From positions 248,001-312,000 of the forward strand of contig DDXA01000003.1 in NCBI GenBank assembly GCA_002347725.1: a stretch of DNA of 64,000 bases, in the 5' to 3' direction. Position numbers and translations under genes: made by a program. Positions within the stretch are counted from its first letter, which is position 1. The number at the start of each line of letters is the position of its first letter. This document shows positions 34,794 to 42,031 of the stretch, in pieces. Source of the DNA: Actinobacteria bacterium UBA2272. GTDB lineage: Bacteria; Actinomycetota; Coriobacteriia; Anaerosomatales; Anaerosomataceae. The notes under the pieces are model-generated. The model worked only from the letters and a program-made list of their open reading frames with translations. It was not told where the DNA came from and made no database searches.

Positions 34794-35611
34794 TCGACCT
34801 GCACGTCCATACGTGGCGCTGCCGACACGCCGAGGGTGACGTCGCCGAATACGTCGCGGCAGCGGCGTCGGCAGGTATCCGGGTCCTCGCCTTCACCGAG
34901 CACCTGCCGCTCGCCCCGGCGTTGATCGATGCCGTCCCGGGAGCAGCCGGTTACGCGATGCCCGCAGACGAGCTCGATCTCTACGTCGCCGAGGTGCTCG
35001 AAGTCCGGGCCGCCGCGGCGGATCTCGGCGTCGAGGTCCTCCTCGGCATCGAGGCCGACCTCGTACCGGTCGCTGTAGACCACGCCCGTGAGATCCTCGC
35101 GCGGTATCCGTTCGACGTGGTCCTGGGCTCGATCCATCTCATAGACGACTGGGCGTTCGACGATCCCGAGCGCACGGCCACGTACGCCGACTGGTCGATC
35201 GCGGAGCTCTGGGAGCGCTACTTCGCCGATCTGGCGACCGCTGCCAGGACCGGCTGTGCGGACGTCGTCGCACATGTCGATCTCATCAAGAAGTTCCGGC
35301 ACGTGCCGGATGCTCCTCTCGGCGGTCTGTACCGGTCCACCGCTGCCGCCATCGCCGAGACCGGGCTGGCCGTCGAGGTCAACACGGCGGGTCTGCGCAA
35401 GCCCTGTGCCGAGCTGTACCCCGCGCTCGACTTCCTGAAAGAGCTCAACCGTGCCGGCGTTCCCGTCACCGTCGGTTCGGACGCACACGCCCCCGGCGAG
35501 GTCGGCGCGGGCTGGCGCGAGGCGCGTGAGGCACTTGAGGCGGCGGGCTATCGTTCCCTCGTCGTGTTCAGGCAACGCCAGGCCGAGGAGGTGGCGCTCG
35601 ATGCTCTCTGA
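34790..35611 (+). CDS. PHP-domain phosphatase, histidinol-phosphatase (HisK) type
   Basis: The 273-residue PHP protein has its trinuclear metal site spread over HVHTWRCRH near 4-12, the Glu of AFTEHLP near 38, LLGIEADL near 84, GSIHLID near 108, HVDLIKKF near 160, and GSDAHAP near 229-235. This pattern fits the HisJ/HisK histidinol-phosphate phosphatase of Firmicutes. The last step of histidine synthesis is therefore plausible, and hisC occurs elsewhere in the window. Other PHP phosphoesterases share these residues, so substrate is uncertain. It starts at a GTG inside the end of the preceding gene. Confidence 0.8.
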   Translation: MIDLHVHTWRCRHAEGDVAEYVAAAASAGIRVLAFTEHLPLAPALIDAVPGAAGYAMPADELDLYVAEVLEVRAAAADLGVEVLLGIEADLVPVAVDHAREILARYPFDVVLGSIHLIDDWAFDDPERTATYADWSIAELWERYFADLATAARTGCADVVAHVDLIKKFRHVPDAPLGGLYRSTAAAIAETGLAVEVNTAGLRKPCAELYPALDFLKELNRAGVPVTVGSDAHAPGEVGAGWREAREALEAAGYRSLVVFRQRQAEEVALDAL

Positions 35612-36707
35612 CGCGATCACCGTCGGCGCGCTCGCTGCCGCGCTCGAGCGGCGGTTCCCGGCTGCATCGGCCGAGCCGTGGGATCGGGTAGGACTGCTCG
35701 TCGGTGACCCCGATACGCTCGTACGTGGCGTGCTCGTGACGCTCGACGCCACCGCCGAGGCCGTCGGCCGCGCGCAGGAGGCCGGCGCGAACGTGCTCGC
35801 CACGCATCACCCGCCATTCCTCGACATGCCCCGAAGCATCCGGGCCGGTTCAGGCCCCGCGGGCACTCTCGAGGCAGCGCTGCGGCTCGGCGTGGCGGTC
35901 ATCGCGCTCCATACGAACCTCGACCGCTCACCGGAGGGCGCGCAGGCCCTCTCCATCCTGCTCGGTCTCGACGTGGTCGAGCCGCTCGAGGCCGGGACGG
36001 AGGACGTCTCGTTCGTCGTGACCTACGCGCCGGCCGCCGCCGCGGACACCCTTCGCGAGGCGATGGCCGCAGCCGGTGCCGGCCTCCTCGGCCCGTACGC
36101 CGGGTGTGCGTATGTGAGCGACGGCGCCGGGTACTTCACGCCGGACGCCGCAGCTCGTCCCGCTGTCCCGGCCTCATCAGATGGCATACCCGAGGTGCGT
36201 ATCGAGATGGTCGCTCCCCGGGCATCCGCCCGGGCGGTTCTGGAGGCTGCCCGAGTCGCGCATCCGTACGAGGAGCCGGTCATCGTCGCCATCGACGGAG
36301 TTCGCGCCCGCGGTACCGCCCGGCTCGGACGCGTGTGCACGTGGCGCGAGGGCGCAACGGTCGGCGTCCTCGCAGCTCACGTTGCGCGCACGCTCGGCGT
36401 GAGTGTGCGCGTCTGGGGGGATCGCAACCGTGAGGCGGTGCGCATCGCGGTTGCCAACGGTTCGGCCGGATCGCTTGTCGATCGCGCAGCGTCTCTGGCC
36501 GATGTCCTGGTCGCGGGGGAGGTGCGCTATCATGACGCACTGGGCGCTACGGCCGCCGGGCTGGCCGTCATAGAGGCCGGGCACGACATGACCGAGTGGC
36601 CCCTGGTCGATGTACTTGCCCGTGCCGTCTTTGAGGCGGCGCCGGGAGTGAACGTGTCACGCGAGTCCGCCCTGCCCGGGTGGTGGACGATGGAGGATGG
36701 CCGATGA
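35601..36707 (+). CDS. NIF3/DUF34 family metal-binding protein (GTP cyclohydrolase I type 2 homologue)
   Basis: The 368-residue protein is of the long NIF3 type. EPWDRVGLLVGDP near 26-38, THHPPFLDMPRSI near 66-78, HTNLDRSPEGAQ near 99-110, and the C-terminal AGEVRYHDAL near 308-317 are the dinuclear metal ligands. The central insertion (about 140-235) is the PII-like domain, containing HPYEEPV. The cellular role of the family is unsettled, and the cyclohydrolase name is historical. It is translationally linked to both neighbours. The adjacent coiled-coil zinc-ribbon gene is its usual partner. Confidence 0.88.
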   Translation: MLSDAITVGALAAALERRFPAASAEPWDRVGLLVGDPDTLVRGVLVTLDATAEAVGRAQEAGANVLATHHPPFLDMPRSIRAGSGPAGTLEAALRLGVAVIALHTNLDRSPEGAQALSILLGLDVVEPLEAGTEDVSFVVTYAPAAAADTLREAMAAAGAGLLGPYAGCAYVSDGAGYFTPDAAARPAVPASSDGIPEVRIEMVAPRASARAVLEAARVAHPYEEPVIVAIDGVRARGTARLGRVCTWREGATVGVLAAHVARTLGVSVRVWGDRNREAVRIAVANGSAGSLVDRAASLADVLVAGEVRYHDALGATAAGLAVIEAGHDMTEWPLVDVLARAVFEAAPGVNVSRESALPGWWTMEDGR

Positions 36708-37429
36708 CCGAAGGTGAGATCCTGATCGCGCTCGGCCAGCACGACCTGGCGATCGCACGAGCCGAGAAGGCTCTGGACGAACTGCCCGAGAAGCACGCGA
36801 TCCTCCAGCTGCGCCACCGCCTCCAGGAGATCGAGGCCGCGCTCGACAAGGCCGACGCATACTGCCGCAAGGCCGAGGCCCTCGTGTCGCGTGCGCAGGA
36901 CGAGGCCACCTCGGTGCAGGAGAAGATGGATGCCGAGCAGGCGAAGGTGCTCTCGGGGGCTGTGAGCAACCCCAAGGAACTCCAGAACCTCACGAAAGAG
37001 ATAGCGGCACTCGGTCGTCGTAAGGAGGCCGTCGAGCGCGAGGAGCTCGGCTATATGGAGAAGGCCGAGGCCGGCCAGACCCAGCGCGCCAGGGTCGAGG
37101 CCGCGCTTTCCGACGGCAGGGCCAAGGAGGCCGGGCTCATCGAGCGGTTCAAGACCAGGGGCGGCGAACTCCAGCGGGACCTGGAGCGAATGCGTGCCGA
37201 GCGGGCGCTGCTCGTCGGCAGGCTTGAGCCTTCAACAGCCGCGCGCTACGAGTCGGTCCGCACCGCGAAGCACGGGATCGCGGTAGGCGAGTTCACCGAC
37301 GGGATGTGCTCGGCGTGCCGGACGCAGCTACCGGCGGGGGAGGCGCAGCGCGTGGCGGCTGGCCCGGAAGTCGGCGAGTGCCCCAACTGCCGTCGGATCC
37401 TGGTCGTGAGCGCCGCGAGCCGATCGTGA
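36704..37429 (+). CDS. coiled-coil protein with C4-type zinc ribbon
   Basis: The 241-residue protein has a long antiparallel coiled coil (about 5-185, rich in Glu, Lys, Ala and Arg). A zinc ribbon of two CxxC pairs follows, CSACR near 206 and CPNCR near 228. This is the bacterial family typified by Helicobacter HP0958 and Chlamydia CT398, variously linked to RpoN, flagellar mRNA or secretion. A role here cannot be fixed. It overlaps the NIF3 gene by ATGA and the RNase H gene by GTGA, a conserved trio in actinobacteria. Confidence 0.88.
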   Translation: MTEGEILIALGQHDLAIARAEKALDELPEKHAILQLRHRLQEIEAALDKADAYCRKAEALVSRAQDEATSVQEKMDAEQAKVLSGAVSNPKELQNLTKEIAALGRRKEAVEREELGYMEKAEAGQTQRARVEAALSDGRAKEAGLIERFKTRGGELQRDLERMRAERALLVGRLEPSTAARYESVRTAKHGIAVGEFTDGMCSACRTQLPAGEAQRVAAGPEVGECPNCRRILVVSAASRS

Positions 37430-37884
37430 GCGACACCTGGGTCGTCAATAGCGACGGCGGCGCGAGAGGCAACCCTGGTCCGGGCGGCGCCGGAATCGTC
37501 GTGCGGTCTCCTGACGGGCAGATCGCCTGCAGCGGCGGCGCGTACCTCGGCGTGGTCACCAACAACGTCGCGGAGTACATGGCGCTGATCTGGGGCATGC
37601 GCGCAGCGAGAGCACTTGGGGCCCGTACGCTCGAGGTCAGGGCCGACAGCGAGCTCGTCGTGAAGCAGCTACGCGGCGAGTACCGCGTGAAGAACGAGGG
37701 TCTCAAGCCGCTGTTCATCGAGGCTCAGGCGGTGCAGCGTGCTCTTGGGAGTGTCACGTTCGTCCACGTACCCCGCGCCGCCAACGCAGCGGCAGACGCG
37801 CTGGCAAACGAGGCGATGGACCGGACCGAGACGGTAGGAGACGCGCCGGAGCCACCGTGTGGTGCGCCGACGACGCTGTTCTGA
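37426..37884 (+). CDS. ribonuclease HI family protein
   Basis: The 152-residue protein is a compact RNase HI fold without the basic protrusion of E. coli RnhA. The catalytic acids are Asp in NSDGGARGNPGPGGAG near 8-23, Glu in NNVAEYMAL near 47-55, Asp in VRADSELVVKQL near 71-82, and Asp in NAAADALANEAM near 117-128. It should cleave RNA in RNA-DNA hybrids. The last 15 residues are Pro-rich. It starts in the stop codon of the zinc-ribbon gene. Confidence 0.92.
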   Translation: MSDTWVVNSDGGARGNPGPGGAGIVVRSPDGQIACSGGAYLGVVTNNVAEYMALIWGMRAARALGARTLEVRADSELVVKQLRGEYRVKNEGLKPLFIEAQAVQRALGSVTFVHVPRAANAAADALANEAMDRTETVGDAPEPPCGAPTTLF

Positions 37885-37901
37885 AGGCAGGTGATCCTCG
37901 C

Positions 37902-38273
37902 ATGTACGATCTCATGATCCGAGGCCACTTCGACGCGGCGCACGCGCTACACGACTATCCGGGCGAGTGCCGGAACCTTCACGGTCACACGTGGGACGTC
38001 GAAGTCGTCGTACGCGGATCGGTTCTCGACACGATCGGTATCGTCTACGACTTCAAGACGCTCAAAGACGACCTCGACTCGGTACTCGAGCCGCTCGATC
38101 ACGGATACCTGAACGACGTGCCGCCGTTTGACTCCGAGAACCCCACCGCCGAGAATCTTTCGCGCTACATCTACGACACACTCGCCACGCGCGTGGGAAG
38201 CGCGGTCTCGGTGGTCGAGGTGTCGGTGTGGGAGTCCCCGGTGGCGCGGATCACGTACCGGGGGGCCGAGTAG
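37902..38273 (+). CDS. queD: 6-carboxy-5,6,7,8-tetrahydropterin synthase
   Basis: The 123-residue enzyme acts in 7-deazaguanine (queuosine) synthesis. HFDAAHAL near 9-16 and CRNLHGHTW near 23-31 give the zinc histidines and the catalytic Cys. VYDFKTLKDDLDSVLEPLDHGYLN near 49-72 and PTAENLSRYIY follow. Other que genes are not in the window. A 6-pyruvoyl-tetrahydropterin synthase activity is a less likely alternative. GCAGGTGATC supplies a weak ribosome site before ATG 37902. Confidence 0.9.
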   Translation: MYDLMIRGHFDAAHALHDYPGECRNLHGHTWDVEVVVRGSVLDTIGIVYDFKTLKDDLDSVLEPLDHGYLNDVPPFDSENPTAENLSRYIYDTLATRVGSAVSVVEVSVWESPVARITYRGAE

Positions 38274-38746
38274 TCACGCAGCCTGGGGGGGGTGTCCCGG
38301 CGGGACGCACATCCGGCCGGGAATAGAAGTGTCCCGAGAAACCTCACCTGCGGGATTCCCTAGTCCCCAACTTCCCGTTTCTTACTCTTTGAAGAACCTC
38401 GCGTCACGGACGGCTTGCGCTGAACCGATCTGCGGGGAGCCCCATCGAGCAGCTACTGGTACGCTGGCTTTCAGGTTCCGCCCGGTCCGACTTCTCGGGA
38501 CAACCCCACTGTACGCGAGGCTCCTGAAGGGGTCAAGGGGCATTTGCGCGATTCTCGAGCTTCCGGATATACGGCAGTATCAGCGGTGCGAACGGGTCAC
38601 ATGGCGCGACAGACGGCGTATCAGCTCCCTACATCGCAAGCACGAGCGGGCAGTCGCCCTCGGCGCCTCTTAGCGTGGACGAAGTGCGTGTGCGGACCTA
38701 TACTCACGGTGTATGTTCGTGCTCGTGACGCCTGCCTGGAGGCACT
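38274..38746. other. 473-base intergenic region without recognisable gene
   Basis: This stretch is visibly less GC-rich than its flanks and shows no open frame with coding character on either strand. A short GTCCC/GGGAC hairpin follows queD near 38299-38311 and may end its transcript. The last 70 bases hold the promoter of the iron repressor. The middle may be decayed sequence or an unrecognised RNA. Confidence 0.5.
38676..38714 (+). promoter_or_regulatory. promoter and possible operator of the DtxR-feoB unit
   Basis: TGGACG (38676-38681) and TATACT (38699-38704) are 17 bases apart. An inverted ATAC/GTAT pair (38700-38703 and 38711-38714) overlaps the -10 box. It could be the site of metal-dependent autoregulation, though it does not match the classical DtxR box. 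Confidence 0.45.
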
Positions 38747-39433
38747 ATGCCGAGCGCCACACTCGAAGAGTATCTTGAGGCGATTTACAAGGCCGCCGAG
38801 CGTGGAGAAGTACGTCCGAGTCATCTCGCCGAGGCACTTGGCGTGTCCGCGCCGACCGTCACCGCGACTCTCGGGAGGCTCAAGGCCGCCGGACTCATCG
38901 AGCGGCCCGGCGGCGGCGTGATCCTCACGCCCGACGGGCGCCAGGCAGCGCTCGACATCGTCCGTAGGCACCGCCTGGCCGAGCGCTTCCTGGTCGATGC
39001 CCTCGGGCTGCCATGGGATGAGGTACATGACGAGGCGTGCCAGCTCGAGCACGCGCTCTCTCCGAGGGTCCAGGAGGCGCTGGAGACGTTCCTCGAGAAC
39101 CCGGCCGTGTGTCCGCACGGTCACCCGATACCGCGCGCCGACGGTACCGTCGCTGCACAGGTGGGGGCTCCGCTGTGTGAGAGCGGCTCCGGCGCCACGG
39201 TCGAGATCGTGCGTGTCGAGGACGAGGATGGCGAGCTGTTGGCGTATCTCGCATCACTCGGCATGTTCCCGGGTACGGCGGTCCGCGTCTGCGACGTTGC
39301 GCCGTTCAAGGGTCCGCTTCTCGTCGAGGTCGGTGACGCGCGCTATGCGCTCGGGCGTGATGTAGCCGAGAAGATCGTGGTCAGCCAATCCACGCAGCCT
39401 TCCCGGCGCCGCAAGCGCGGGAGCCGCACGTGA
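38747..39433 (+). CDS. DtxR/MntR-type metalloregulator with C-terminal FeoA domain
   Basis: The 228-residue protein has an N-terminal winged helix (SATLEEYLEAIYKAAERGEV, with VRPSHLAEALGVSAPTVTATLGRL as recognition helix region, about 20-48). A metal-binding and dimerisation domain follows, including CQLEHALSP near 99 and CPHGHPIP near 121-128. The C-terminal FeoA/SH3-like domain (about 148-215) contains LASLGMFPGTAVRV. It should repress iron-uptake genes when Fe(II) is abundant. It overlaps feoB by GTGA, so the sensor is translated with the transporter it probably controls. Confidence 0.92.
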   Translation: MPSATLEEYLEAIYKAAERGEVRPSHLAEALGVSAPTVTATLGRLKAAGLIERPGGGVILTPDGRQAALDIVRRHRLAERFLVDALGLPWDEVHDEACQLEHALSPRVQEALETFLENPAVCPHGHPIPRADGTVAAQVGAPLCESGSGATVEIVRVEDEDGELLAYLASLGMFPGTAVRVCDVAPFKGPLLVEVGDARYALGRDVAEKIVVSQSTQPSRRRKRGSRT

Positions 39434-41436
39434 GCCGTTCGTGTGACGGCCCTGCCGCCTCACTGATCGCACGCCCTGAGGGCGATCTTGTCATCGCGCT
39501 CGCGGGAAATCCCAACGTCGGCAAGTCGAGCCTGTTCAACACACTGACCGGTCTCGGCGTATCCACGGCGCACTACCCCGGAACGACGCGGGAAGTCTCG
39601 GTGGCCTCCGCCCGCACCCCCGACGGGATCGTCGGAGTGATCGATCTGCCCGGTTCGTACGGCCTCGGCGGTCAGTCCGAAGAGGAGCGCATCGCCCGGC
39701 GCGCACTGACCGATCTTGCGCCCGATGTGGTCGTCGTGGTGGTCGATCCGATGAACCTCGGCCGGACGCTCTATCTCGCACTGGAGATCATCGACCTGGG
39801 GTTCCGCGTAGTCCTCGCCGTCAACCTCGCGGACGAAGCCCGGCGCGCGGGTATCGCGGTCGACATGGCGTCACTGACCGCGCAGCTCGGTGTCCCGGCG
39901 GTCGAGACCGTGGCCACACGCGGCATCGGGGTGGCCGACGTCGTTGTCGCTGCGCGACGTGAGGCCGCGGCAGGCTCGCCCGCACCGATTCACTACGGTC
40001 CGGACTTCGAGGGCTTCATCGCACCGCTCATCACGGCGTGCGCCGCCGAGCCATGCCTGCCAGGCGGACTGGGCGCCAGGGCGACCGCACTCGAACTCCT
40101 CGATCCGGCACATGAGGTGGCCGGCTTGCTCTCGGAACGCGTGAGGCGGACGTCGGCCGATGTCCGGTCGGTCATAGCCGAGCACTACGGTGAGAGCGCT
40201 GCGATGCGTCTCGCACGCGAGCGGCACGGCCTCGCCGGCACCGCCGGGCAGGCGGCCGTCACACGGCAGGAGCCTTCCGGTCGCCTCCCGAAAGACCTGT
40301 GGTCGCTTACCACATGGCCCTGGACGGGAGTGCCGCTGGTCGTCTTGGTGGCAGTGGGGATCTTCGGTTTCCTCTTCTTTGTCGGTGAGTTCCTGGCGGG
40401 AGCGTTCTCCGGTCTGTGGGAGACGTTCGCATCGCCGGGCATCACGAGTGTGATCACGTCGCTCACGGGCGACGGGATCACCAGCAGAGTCCTCCTCTGG
40501 GGCTTCGACGCGGGGATCGAGGCGTCGCTTGCCATCGGTCTACCGTACATCCTCACGTTCTACTTCCTGCTCGGCTTGCTCGAGGACACGGGGTATCTCA
40601 ACTCGCTCGCGTTCCTCACCGATCGCGCGATGCACCGGCTCGGACTCCATGGCAGAGCCGTCGTACCGCTGGTGGCAGCAGCCGGCTGCAACGTGCCCGC
40701 GCTCGTTGCGGCGCAGGACCTGCCGACGAGGCGAGAGCGTCTGATCGCATCGACCCTCGTCCTGTTCATCCCGTGCAGCGCCCGGACGGCGGTCATCCTC
40801 GGCGCGGTCGGACACTACGTCGGCTGGCAGCCTGCGGCACTCGTCATGGCGATCGTGTTCGCCCAGTGGCTTGCGATAGGACTCACGCTCCAAAGAGTGC
40901 TCCCGGGTCGCTCCCGCGGCCTCGTCATGGAGATGTTCCCGTTCAGGCGGCCGTCTCTGGCCCGGGTCGCGGGCAAAGCGTGGGCCCAGTTCCGGGAGTT
41001 CCTGTTCATCGCCACACCCATCGTGATCGTGGGCAGCCTTGTGTTGGGCGGCCTGTACGAGAGCGGCTGGCTCGTCTACCTGAGCGCCCCGCTTGCTCCT
41101 GTGGTCGAGGAATGGCTGGGTCTGCCCGCGGTCGCAGGACTGACGCTCATCGTCGGGATGTTGCGCAAGGAGCTTTCACTCCAACTGCTCGTCGCGCTTG
41201 CCGTAGCTACAGCAAGCTTCGCAGGCGCCGGATTGACGGATCTCATGAGTCCCTCGTCGATCGTGGTGTACGCGCTCGTGAACGCGATCGCGCTGCCGTG
41301 CATATCGTCGGTGGCGGTGTTTTGGAAGCGCCACGGACCATCCCGGGCGCTTGCGGTCGTGGGCGCAAGCGTTGTGCTGGCGCTCGTTGCCGGCGGCATC
41401 GTTGCTCGAGTGCTTCCTCTGTTCGGTATGCAGTAG
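39430..41436 (+). CDS. feoB: ferrous iron transporter B
   Basis: The 668-residue protein has a cytosolic G domain and a membrane channel part. G motifs are GNPNVGKSS (about 27-35), the switch HYPGTTREV, DLPGSYGL near 74-81, and NLADEA near 136-141. The membrane part starts near 300. It has the two Gate motifs with GCNVPAL near 418 and PCSARTAVI near 446. No separate feoA or feoC was found; the FeoA domain is instead fused to the upstream regulator. It imports Fe(II) across the inner membrane. Confidence 0.95.
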   Translation: MSRSCDGPAASLIARPEGDLVIALAGNPNVGKSSLFNTLTGLGVSTAHYPGTTREVSVASARTPDGIVGVIDLPGSYGLGGQSEEERIARRALTDLAPDVVVVVVDPMNLGRTLYLALEIIDLGFRVVLAVNLADEARRAGIAVDMASLTAQLGVPAVETVATRGIGVADVVVAARREAAAGSPAPIHYGPDFEGFIAPLITACAAEPCLPGGLGARATALELLDPAHEVAGLLSERVRRTSADVRSVIAEHYGESAAMRLARERHGLAGTAGQAAVTRQEPSGRLPKDLWSLTTWPWTGVPLVVLVAVGIFGFLFFVGEFLAGAFSGLWETFASPGITSVITSLTGDGITSRVLLWGFDAGIEASLAIGLPYILTFYFLLGLLEDTGYLNSLAFLTDRAMHRLGLHGRAVVPLVAAAGCNVPALVAAQDLPTRRERLIASTLVLFIPCSARTAVILGAVGHYVGWQPAALVMAIVFAQWLAIGLTLQRVLPGRSRGLVMEMFPFRRPSLARVAGKAWAQFREFLFIATPIVIVGSLVLGGLYESGWLVYLSAPLAPVVEEWLGLPAVAGLTLIVGMLRKELSLQLLVALAVATASFAGAGLTDLMSPSSIVVYALVNAIALPCISSVAVFWKRHGPSRALAVVGASVVLALVAGGIVARVLPLFGMQ

Positions 41437-41507
41437 GGAGGTGCGGCGGCACGCTGTTCTGCCACTGGCGCTCATCGTTCCGGAACGTCTTTCGTGTCAG
41501 AGGCGTC

Positions 41508-41536
41508 TTGTATACCGAACATACGTTCGATATACT
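41508..41536 (+). promoter_or_regulatory. SOS promoter with LexA box in the spacer
   Basis: TTGTAT (41508-41513) and TATACT (41531-41536) are exactly 17 bases apart. The perfect palindrome CGAACATACGTTCG (41516-41529) fills the spacer. It matches the actinobacterial/Bacillus LexA site CGAACnnnnGTTCG. LexA would block RNA polymerase directly until DNA damage triggers its cleavage. Confidence 0.85.
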
Positions 41537-41544
41537 GGACGTGG

Positions 41545-41581
41545 CCGGGTGTGGACCCCTGAAGCTCCTTTCCGCACCCGG
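41545..41581 (+). terminator. leader hairpin downstream of the SOS promoter
   Basis: CCGGGTGTGGA and TCCGCACCCGG form an 11-bp stem (one G-T wobble) with a 15-base loop, followed by a C-rich run. It may terminate read-through from feoB or slow SOS transcripts. Confidence 0.45.
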
Positions 41582-41607
41582 TCTCCCCCCCTCAAAGGAC
41601 GTCTCCC

Positions 41608-42024
41608 ATGGGCCGAAATCGCGCAATCAAGGTATTCGATCCTCGCATCACGGGCAAACCGCTCGACCTGTTCACAGCCGCCGATACACGGCTGCCAGTG
41701 ATCGTGGAACTGCTCCAGAGCCCGTGGATCGTGCGTGCTTCGGAGATGGCAGCGGCCACTTCGGGGGTCGCCGGTAAGCAGCGTGAGCGCGACATCGAGG
41801 TCGTGTGGGATGGTCTGCGGGCTGCTCCGCGATCGTTCACGCTTGACGGACGACGGTATCCGGTCGACGCGATCGTGCAGTCGTGGGCAGTTGAGCGTTC
41901 GTGGTGGGATCCGCGTCGCCGTCTGAGCCGCCGCTGCTTCCGCGTGCTCGCACGTGGCGGTCTTTACGATCTCGCATACGACCGCGCCGCGGACCGGTGG
42001 CTGCTCGTCGGCATCGTCGATTAG
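41608..42024 (+). CDS. DUF6504-type protein of the SOS mutagenesis unit
   Basis: A 138-residue protein. The C-terminal half, FTLDGRRYPVDAIVQSWAVE, the WWDP step and GGLYDLAYDRAADRWLLVGI (about 82-137), matches the DUF6504 pattern. That domain is found as a small gene or fused part next to imuB/dnaE2 in actinobacteria. The N-terminal half (about 1-75) is not recognised. It lies directly behind the LexA box and seven bases ahead of dnaE2, so it is SOS-induced. A role as accessory factor of translesion synthesis is inference. Confidence 0.8.
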   Translation: MGRNRAIKVFDPRITGKPLDLFTAADTRLPVIVELLQSPWIVRASEMAAATSGVAGKQRERDIEVVWDGLRAAPRSFTLDGRRYPVDAIVQSWAVERSWWDPRRRLSRRCFRVLARGGLYDLAYDRAADRWLLVGIVD

Positions 42025-42031
42025 GCGCGCC

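Noticed and set aside
41351..41701. Small plus-strand open frame across the feoB end and the SOS promoter
   Set aside because: It overlaps feoB and the DUF6504 gene out of frame and its composition is not protein-like. The LexA box and promoter explain the gap.
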